Under the pieces are notes generated by a model. It was not told the origin of the DNA. It was given only the letters and a program-made list of their open reading frames with translations, and did no database searches. Of a stretch of 64,000 bases of DNA, positions 56,386 through 64,000 are shown in pieces. The stretch is from NCBI GenBank assembly GCA_015680685.1, contig MNCI01029297.1, positions 283,054 to 347,053 on the forward strand, written 5' to 3'. Each line of letters opens with the position of its first letter. The first letter of the stretch is position 1. This DNA is from Gnetum montanum. Taxonomy: Eukaryota; Streptophyta; Gnetopsida; Gnetales; Gnetaceae. A program made the translations under genes and the position numbers.

Positions 56386-57757
56386 TACATGTCCTTAACA
56401 TGCATCTATGACTCTACAAATAAGCGAGCATGAACAATGTCGACATGGGGTCGGACGTTGTAGTTCTAGAATGTAGTTCACAATGCCAAGAAAACACTCT
56501 ATGGAATATATGCAATGCCACTACCCCTAGCATCTTGTTGATCCTCTAGAAATATCATATGACATCTTGCTAACCTTGCGAAGCTACTGCTACCATGGTC
56601 CTTTACCCTGGCGGTAGCTCTTGTGGTCGGTGCCTGCTGCTAGAGTCCCAACACTATTGTGGCCTAGCCACAATCTTGCTATCCTCTAGCCCCCACCATT
56701 ACTTGAGCCCAAAATATGTTTAGAAGTTGGGTAGCCCATCTCACAGTTGAACTGCATGATGTTTTCCTTGGGCAGGGACTCCTAAGCATTTTCATCACCA
56801 CAATTCCTAGCCACCTCAGGCCAACTCCTCCACGCCAATGTTTCCAAAGCTACTGCTAGTCTTACTAGTTTGGACGTTGCATGCCTCAACAACAATGTCC
56901 AGTGTTCTAGTAGTGTCCAAAGTAAGCAAGACTTTTTCCTTTGTTTCACTTGATGGTTGTTTCTTTGGGTTTGCTCTCTATTGTGTTTGCAGGATGCGTG
57001 CCAAAGGGGCATCGGTCAAAGGTGTGCTTTTCCAAGGTGGCAGGACACTACATTGTTCCAAGGTGGCCATCCTGATTAGCTTGGATACTTTGGAGTGCAC
57101 ATCCTATCCTTTCCCTTAACCTCCTTTACCTCATTCCTTACACATGCAATTCTCTTTTTCATGCCTCTTTTACGATTTTTTCCCAATGCCTGTAAACCCC
57201 TCCCATATGCTCAACCGCAAAGTCCATGACACACGTAATGCAACTTGCTGCATGGGAAGCATCTGTAGGTAGGTCAATGCCACACATGGATGTAATGCAA
57301 CTCATCTTGGGAAGGAAACACCTATCCTACAACAACAAGGTTTTTTGCAAATGAAAATGGTATAATAGAAAAAGAAAAGCATAAAAGAGCAAAAGCTCAT
57401 GCAAAAAAAAAGTGTACCTAAAAAAATGGCACATCAACTATTTTGTAGTGACCATATCTAAGAATTCCGACGAGAGGTCAGAAACTTGCAAAAGAAGGAT
57501 GCTCATGCATATCGACTCCCTCAACAGCACTATGACAAGGGACCACATTGCTACTTCTTTTCCTTCCTGAAATTTTCCTCACAACTCCATCCTTTTCCCC
57601 CTTCCCTACATGACTATCCTAGCACTCTCAAGTGTAGCTAAGTGACATCTTGTCAATCACTGAAGAGTGATGTTAGCGTCTTGTCTTTCGTGATGTTTCG
57701 TATTCTTTGTCGGCATCTCTCAGACCCATCCTCCAAACGTCGACAAAGAGGGGCCAA
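56386..57757 (+). other. 3' non-coding region of element E
   Basis: No conserved domain. A possible splice acceptor TGTGTTTGCAG at 56983-56993 leads into GATGCGTGCCAAAGG and corresponds to TGTGTTTGTAG-GATGACACC in D1 (46014). The last 120 bases match D1's 3' region. The polypurine tract AAAGAGGGGCCAA lies at 57745-57757. Confidence 0.65.
57745..57757 (+). promoter_or_regulatory. Polypurine tract of element E
   Basis: AAAGAGGGGCCAA before TAAAACACCATAAAA. Identical to the tract in D1. Confidence 0.85.
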
Positions 57758-58085
57758 TAAAACACCATAAAATTTCAAGGTACTCTTGCTTTACCAGGGT
57801 CTTGGAATTTAGGCAAGGAACTTCCACAAGTGCAGCATCATGACAGTTTGGCCAAAAAGTATAGACACTAAAGTTAGACTGTTCAGTTTGGCAAGTTTTC
57901 TACCGCTGGAGCTGACAGGCTTGATGGACTCTCTGGCTTGCCCACCTGGGTGATTCACCTAGCTGATAGTATACTCAGGAACCATGCTAGGAGTTGTCGA
58001 CGGTGCTCAGGATGGACAAAATAGTTTGGCAAGTTTTCTAGTTGATAAGTCTACTATGCTACGCTACGCTGCAAAGAGGCTTCTT
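57758..58085 (+). repeat. 3' LTR start of element E (right end lost or unclear)
   Basis: Begins TAAAACACCATAAAATTTC, like D1's LTR start for about 20 bases, then diverges. It contains TTTGGCAAGTTTTCTA twice (57878 and 58026) and a GCTACGCTACGCTGC block (58050). No second copy in the window, so the right boundary is not fixed. Confidence 0.55.
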
Positions 58086-58309
58086 TAATTACCAAGTTAA
58101 AGAGTAGACATAAATTTCCATGGTTCATAATTATTTTTAATTACTTGGTTTTTTAGAGGCTTCTTCCAAGGTGGAACAAATGCAAGATTCAACAATTCTA
58201 ACACCATGTAATGCCTTACATAGTTGTCAAATAGCATCTCTAGAAGTGATGCCCTGATGTCCTAGTAAGATGATGTGTTCTTGATAAAAGCTAAGATGAT
58301 GTCTTAACT

Positions 58310-59340
58310 TACATATAACATGGCATGCATGGTGGAGACTATCCTAAAAAGAGAACTGTAAAAAAGCTACTTCTCATGGATTATTTTTGGTCCACATGTT
58401 TCATAATGCTTAATACTTTGTGCATTACTAGTATAAGTAATAATACTAAGGGGTATGTCCTCACATAGGGAGGGATCATAGTAATGGATCTAACCATTGG
58501 AGTCCTTTGATATTTGGGGGATTGACTTTGCTAGTCCCATCTCTTCTACCATTAAGAGTTTCTCATCTACCATTTGCAACAAAATTCCTTTGAAATAATG
58601 TGCTCCATAGGTTTAGCATTACTCAAATCTTAATCTTTGATAATGGTATGCATTTTGATGATAAGGATTTAAAGAATATATTGGAATATTATGGAGTTAA
58701 TCATAAGTTAAATTCTCCTTATAATCTACTAGCTAATGACTAATTAAAAGTTAATAATCATGAAAGTGTTTGAATACTCAAGAAAATGATGAGTAGATAT
58801 AGAAGAGATTCAACAAACAAGCTTAATGATGCTTTATGGGCATAGAAAATATAAAATGAAAATCCAATTGATTACATATCATTTACATTAGTCTATGGAC
58901 ACATTCCATAGTTTCCTATTAATCTTGAAATGAGAACCTTGGGTAGTGTATGAATTTTGATATGACTTTAGATTCTTAACAGGAATCATAGAATCATCTT
59001 GATGCCCAATGAATTGGAAGATTCTTACACAAAGGATCACCATGATGTTTACATAAGAGAGTTTAATTTCAAACTTGGTGATAAGGTCCTTTATTTTATT
59101 TTTCTATACTTGGTCAATTTGGGTAAGTTTCAATTTCAATGGGAAGGATCACACATCATTCACATTAGTTACCAATCTAGCACAACATATATCTACCATT
59201 CTAGAAAGCTAGATAAAATCATTTTAATTAATGGAAAACACTTGAAATGCTATAGAGAGTATCTTTCTTCTTTGAGAGTGCCTAATGATCAATCTTGTGT
59301 TTTGTACTTATATGTCTATCAGGTGATAGACATGGATTAG
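58310..59340 (+). pseudogene. Element F: integrase remnant (Athila/Tat type)
   Basis: The zinc-finger area is decayed at 58310-58430 (MFHNA, FVHY). Core: PLESFDIWGIDFA at 58495-58535 with the first Asp, IFDNGMHFDDKDL at about 58635-58670 with the second Asp, then HKLNSPYNLLAND-stop-LKVNN, where the Glu is Lys. The C-terminal domain is open at 58999-59340: FNFKLGDKVLYF, GKFQFQWEGSHII and ILINGKHLKCYRE, matching the Athila-type tail (K-R-W-GP, VNGQRLK-Y). It belongs to a different family from B/C and E. Upstream pol is absent, replaced by E's end. Confidence 0.8.
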
Positions 59341-59341
59341 T

Positions 59342-59354
59342 TTGGGGAGGGGGA
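59342..59354 (+). promoter_or_regulatory. Polypurine-like tract after integrase F
   Basis: TTGGGGAGGGGGA right after the integrase stop; it may be the polypurine tract of F. No LTR start is recognisable behind it. Confidence 0.4.
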
Positions 59355-59359
59355 TCCTC

Positions 59360-62300
59360 CATGCCACGTGGAATTGTTTTCCTTTCTATTATTTTTTTGT
59401 GTATCCTAATAAATTAATTATGTTTGTATATATATGGAAAATTTAATTAATATGTTTTATGAATGCTCACCCACCAAGCCAATGGTGGATTCATGAGTTA
59501 CATATGCGATGATGATTAGAGAGTACCAAATGGATTCAAATGGAGCCTTCATTGATGGGATGATCATGTAACATAGTTCATCCACTTATTTTCTTCTATT
59601 CATTATTGGTGAACAAGGCTTAGATTAAATAAGGTGTTTAGACTTACACTGCGAGTTGTTAAATCTAGCACTATTAGAACTATGGGTAGGTGGTAGATTC
59701 ACGTTTTGGGGTATGAGCTCCAAAATCTTGGTAGAGTGCTTGATCACTAACAAGAAAATGATGCGTCATTGAGAATGCTTGTGACCACTAAATATGTCTA
59801 ATTTATGTGATTAGACCAAGGTGCATATGTTGCTTTGCATGATCATCTTGGTTAGAAGAGATTTATGATCTTACAAACCTATGTGTTCCATGTGGTGAGG
59901 GATGAATTCTTGTATCATGCAAGTCTAAGACTCTAGGTAGTGATCAAACACTTCAATTGTTTCTATAATCCTTATGAATCATCAAAACCCTCTTCTTATA
60001 AAAAGAAAATAGAAAATAAAAAATAAAAAAGAAAAAACAAAAAGAAAAAAACAAAAAAAAAACAAATCATAGAATAATAAAGATAAAAAGAAGAGGTGAT
60101 AGAAAGAACAGTGTAATCCCATGGTTCTTAGTCCACATAAATTAGTACTTTACCACCTTGGACTAATACACATATTAGCCATTTCCATGTTTAACCCATT
60201 ACCTCAATCACTTGAACTTAAAAGTAATAGTCCATGACAATCTTATGATCCATCCCTACTCATGTTCATAAAGGCCTAGAATTCTATTCCATAGTGAACT
60301 TTGGTAAGGTTAATTATTACTTCCATCTAATTTCTAAATCTATCTATTTCTAGGGATGGAAATCTATAATCATTAATCTAAATAATGGTCATATTCATCA
60401 TCTCATGATCTTCGTACTATAATTTTTATTAGAATGAAAATCAATTAGTGTAACAAAAGGGATCAAAAGGAGAATTCCAGTAGAAAAAAATTTGGGAAGT
60501 GTGCCAGGCATGCATAGATGGAGGAAAGTCTAAGATATGGACTTCTACATGTTTTTTCACATGTTTCCTTGGCTTGATCCCACTAATGGTCATATCCCAA
60601 CATAACCAAGGTGAGATGACACTGGTGAAGGTAGGTATGATCTTACACTTGAAAAGGGAACTTTGAGATCTATCCCTACTAACTAGATGAGTAGTGATGA
60701 AGGGATGTGACAATGAATCTCTTAGAACATGTAGGATATGATCACATGCTCCATGAACTAATGGAATGATTGGCTAGGGATTTGGTCATCTTTCATATAT
60801 ACACACTTTCTCTTATCCATCATGCATTATTAATTCATTCTTTTTCATGTCTTTTCCATTATTATGTATGATAGAAAATTACTCAAGCAATGTAGAGAAT
60901 AAGATTAACCATCCAAGAAGATATAATTGAATTTGATGCTAATATCTTACTAATTGTTAGGAATCAACAAGTGTCCCATCAATGGGTTTCACAATGGAAA
61001 GAAATATAGAAGATTGCTATGGGGAGGACTCTCTTGTAAATACTTAGTGTCATGACATCATAAGCAAGTGAGCTCAAGCTTAACTCCTAGAATGGTGGTG
61101 GTTGCAAAGCATAAGGCACTTAATTGGTCTTTTTTGTGTGTGTTTGTAGCTCAATGAGCCTATTTCTTTAACCAAGACTATCTTCTTCCACTTTTTATTT
61201 CTGCCCATATGTTTGATTATCTCAATTTACTTTAGTATTGGTGTCATATGTTTTAGAGCCTTTTGATTTCTTACTTTTCATATTTACATCTTTAATTATT
61301 ATGCTAGTGAGCTTGAGCGCATGCCATTAGTTAATGTTGTCCAAGACTAGTGTCTCATAACTCAATTTTGGAGGATAAAGACTAATGTATATATGTTTTT
61401 TAATCCTATATTGTGTTACATACTAATGTATATGTTTAGCTCTAAATTATGAGTTTTTTCTTTATGTTTTCTTTGGAAATTGCACTTACTGTTATTTCAA
61501 GTAAGATGTTTCCAATGATGGTTTAATGCTTAAGTAATTCACATGATGAAATATTTCATATAATTTTTAGTATTGTTGTAGGATAGCATACTTGGTTAAA
61601 TGCACTCTTAAGCATGCAAAGATAACATCATTTATTTTTAGTTAGAGAATGCTTACTTGATCCATAATCTGAAAGTCTCCCTTGAAAGAAAGATTCAAAG
61701 GTTTATGACATCTAGTTATATGAAGAGCTCTTCCTCCCTTGGATAAGTTGATTTTCTTTCCTATTTGTGCATGTTTTAAATAGTCACTTTCACAAGTGTA
61801 GCTAGACTCTATCAAAGTGCTACCACACTTACATAGTCCAAAATTGTTTGCTCAATATAGAGTTTAGTGTTTACATGGTGAATAAAGCTTATAATTTTGC
61901 TTTATTTTACCATTGATGCCTTAAATATTAAAACATAAAAAATATTATAAAACATTTAAAAATAAAAATATTTATTTATTTCTTGTTTTCATAAGCTATG
62001 TAGATTCAATGTTACCCTAGGATATTACAATTGTATGACAAGGTGTTGGGCCATCAAAGTTATGACTAAGAGCCATTTTATTCTATTTTGTGTATGGTGT
62101 TGTACCTATCGCTTGAGGGATTACAATGCATGTGTGTTTCTTATCATTTTTTCTTCTAATTATAAAATGCATAAAAATCATAAAATATAAAATTATAAAT
62201 ATCATCTTATCCTTTCTTTCCACCTTTACAATATGAATTTTAATTGTATTATATGTATTACAATATCTTTTGTATTTCTTAAATGCACCAACATACATAA

Positions 62301-63280
62301 GTGTTCTTGTCAATCCAATTAACATTGTCTTTGAAGCTTATGGCTAGATCATACCATCATTTGTTGTGATTGAAAATCTTGGTTTTTGAAGAAACCAAGA
62401 ACTCCAAGTGCACAAAAAGTTTGACCTTGGATCTTTAGGGCCTCCACAAAAAAATAAGATCCATGGTGCCCTGGATAGTCTGGTAGATGACCCAAGGACT
62501 TATGAGATGTGAAACAAGATTAAAAAAATGCAAACATGGAATGTAGATCTGAATGTAAATTGTATCCAAATGAGATTGATGAAAATTTTCATACAAATGG
62601 AGTTTTAAACCTTTATTTTAGAAAAATAAAAGAGGTTTAGGGTCCAAGGAGAGGGGGGAGGGAATTTACTTACATGGGGGCTTAGGGTCTATTAAAGTAG
62701 ATGTAGTCAACTCCATGATCCATGGATCCTGCGACTCTTGATGCTTTTGAATCTTCATTGCTACCACACTAGAGCTTTCATGTTGTTGATGTAGGAGGGA
62801 TGAGTGTGACGTATTTGCACTTCTAGAGTAAGCAACACTAGGAGTTGTAGTTCCTAGGAGCTTAGCATGGATGCCAAAGGCTCACAGACCTTAAGGAGGG
62901 ATAATAGGCTATGGGGGTTCCACATTGGAGATTTGAGAAGATGCATTTTTTGAAGGGTTACAAGAGCACTCTAAAATGAAAAAAATTCTCAAACTATGTA
63001 ATTGCCAAAATAGTGGGTCTATTTTATGGTGTAGAGGATTTGCTTTTATAGGGTTTTGTCCACAATTTTTATTGCAAATTTAGGTGAGGTGGATGTCCAA
63101 ATCAAGGGGGTTTACAAATATATGGTAAGTGTCATACCTCCATAGCCATTCTATTTACTAAAAATACTAAATGGGATTTTTATCTATGCTGGATTTTTCC
63201 ACCTGCATTGGGCCTTCCAACTACAATGTTGACATGTAGGATCATTGTCGAAGTTGGTGCTATGTTGAAATCTTTGCCAT
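59360..63280 (+). other. AT-rich DNA without recognisable gene
   Basis: No conserved frame on either strand. It includes an A-rich simple stretch at 59998-60066 and a purine run at 62655-62670. Short frames (for example 60441-60713 and 62083-62325, minus) lack domains and any promoter context. Confidence 0.5.
59998..60066 (+). repeat. A-rich low-complexity tract
   Basis: Seventy bases, nearly all A with scattered G, C and T. Confidence 0.9.
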
Positions 63281-63285
63281 GAAGT

Positions 63286-63455
63286 ATCAATGCTGGGGGG
63301 TGATGTATCAATATTGGGGGGTTGATGTATCAATGTTGGAGGGAAGGTGATGTATCAATGTTGGAGGGTTGATGTATCAATGCTAGGGATAATGTATCAA
63401 GACTAAAGATGATGTATCAATGCTGGAGGTGATGTATTAATGCTAGGGGTCATGC
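63286..63455 (+). repeat. Minisatellite TGATGTATCAATGCTGGGGG (about nine copies)
   Basis: Units of 17-27 bp with the constant part TGATGTATCAATG and a variable G-rich end (CTGGGGGG, TTGGAGGG, CTAGGG). Copies get weaker to the right. Confidence 0.9.
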
Positions 63456-64000
63456 TAGGCATAGATGCTCTCACACTCCTCCATGTTGGACATGGATGTT
63501 GCCATGCCCCTCCATGTGAAGGATTGGTGAATTATGCCCCCTATAAGTATCTATAGCATAGAAAATGTTATAACCCCCATAAAACCCATCAAAATGATAA
63601 TTTTGGCATCCTAAAAGGCATTTTTAACCCTTCCCCAAGCACAAATATAGAAATAACATGACTTATTTTTAGTCAAGGGATGAGGCTTGGATCACTTATG
63701 AGACATTTTTTAAGCCTCAAAACCATAAAGTATGTGAGATTTCACCTTATGGGTTACAATCTTCATATTTACAACAAATTTTAGCCTCAAGTGCCATGGG
63801 ATGGAGTTACTGTTGGCGACCATTTGGGACGCGACCGCCAATGACTATCCTCGAACAGGATTTAGGTGCCTGCTGGTCTCTGGCAACACCAAGGCCCAGA
63901 TACCTCCAAATAAACTCAGTAGTTAATGTGAGTATGTGTGTGTGCTATTGCGGTGTGCGGTTGTGAGAAATGTAACGATTGCGTTGCGTGTAAACTACAA
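63456..64000 (+). other. Right-edge sequence; CpG-rich from about 63810
   Basis: The last 190 bases carry many CpG (GGCGACC, GACGCGACCGCC, CTCGAAC, GCGGTGTGCGG, GATTGCGTTGCGTG), unlike the CpG-poor stretch before. TGTTGGCGACCA at 63812 could be an LTR start (TG-T-T). Truncated by the window end. Confidence 0.35.

Larger units (their letters stand above)
37585..58085 (+). mobile_element. Element E: Tat-lineage Ty3/gypsy with dual RNase H, interrupted by D1
   Basis: Plus-strand element whose 5' LTR and most of gag are gone. Order: gag end and protease (37760-38435), a linker, an antisense multi-exon gene (38824-51820, minus), a short minisatellite, RT (52640-53520), RNase H, archaeal-type RNase H, integrase (to 55780), a 20-copy minisatellite, a non-coding 3' part, a polypurine tract (57745-57756) and the beginning of the 3' LTR at 57758. 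The second RNase H between RNase H and integrase is diagnostic of the Tat lineage. D1 (39367-48829) is nested in it. The right boundary is uncertain. Confidence 0.82.

Noticed and set aside
56838-57119. 93-codon plus-strand frame in E's 3' region as a possible env-like gene
   Set aside because: One hydrophobic start but no partner in D1 beyond the short acceptor-like match, and no transmembrane-surface organisation.
62083-62325. 80-codon minus-strand frame near the right end
   Set aside because: AT-rich, no domain, no promoter context and no repeat partner in the window.
1-64000. tRNA, rRNA or other structural RNA genes
   Set aside because: I looked for tRNA B-box words (GGTTCRANNCC) and rRNA signatures and saw none. 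Only primer sites complementary to tRNA ends are present.

Overview
The window looks like heterochromatic intergenic DNA from a land plant with a large, repeat-rich genome. A gymnosperm is possible, but nothing here fixes the species. It is AT-rich and largely CpG-poor, with no intact cellular gene. Almost everything recognisable is degraded LTR retrotransposon: plant Ty3/gypsy domains, tRNA-Asp-type and tRNA-iMet-type primer sites, 5-bp target duplications and nested insertions. Most stop codons inside old reading frames look like C-to-T decay.

Layout, left to right. (1) Element A (minus, 1-5746, 3' end outside the window) keeps gag and protease but has lost about 2.85 kb of RT-RH-INT. (2) Element B (minus, 6861-17042) is full length, with two LTRs, a primer site, gag-PR-RT-RH-INT and the target duplication ATCAT. 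It sits inside the gag of an older minus-strand element H (5747-6860 plus 17048 to about 18400). (3) A solo LTR of A's subfamily lies at 19646-20695, flanked by CCTAG. (4) A nearly perfect 539-bp tandem duplication lies at 21399-22476. (5) A very decayed chromovirus G (plus, 22517-30327) has its 3' LTR split by element C (plus, 30328 to about 37585), an A/B relative without a 3' LTR. (6) A Tat-lineage element E (plus, about 37585-58085) carries RT, RNase H, a second archaeal-type RNase H and integrase. (7) A gag-protease-only Tat-like element D1 (39367-48829, target duplication GTCAT/GTCAC) is nested inside E. (8) An integrase remnant F (58310-59340) is followed by 4.6 kb without coding signal.

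The most interesting object is antisense to E. On the minus strand between E's protease and RT lies a five-exon gene model: a TATA box at 51809-51816, an ATG at 51677, GT-AG introns, an acidic repeat region and a C-terminal membrane segment ending at 38824. Reading phase is kept across the introns. D1 inserted into its last exon, and the frame reads through once D1 and one target copy are removed. I do not recognise the protein.

A second theme is a word close to CCGCTAnGACnnTAAACTGGCA. It is part of a coding tandem repeat in D1's gag and also builds three non-coding minisatellites in D1 and E. D1 and E share their polypurine tract and LTR terminus, so an E-like element is a plausible past source of the enzymes that moved D1.
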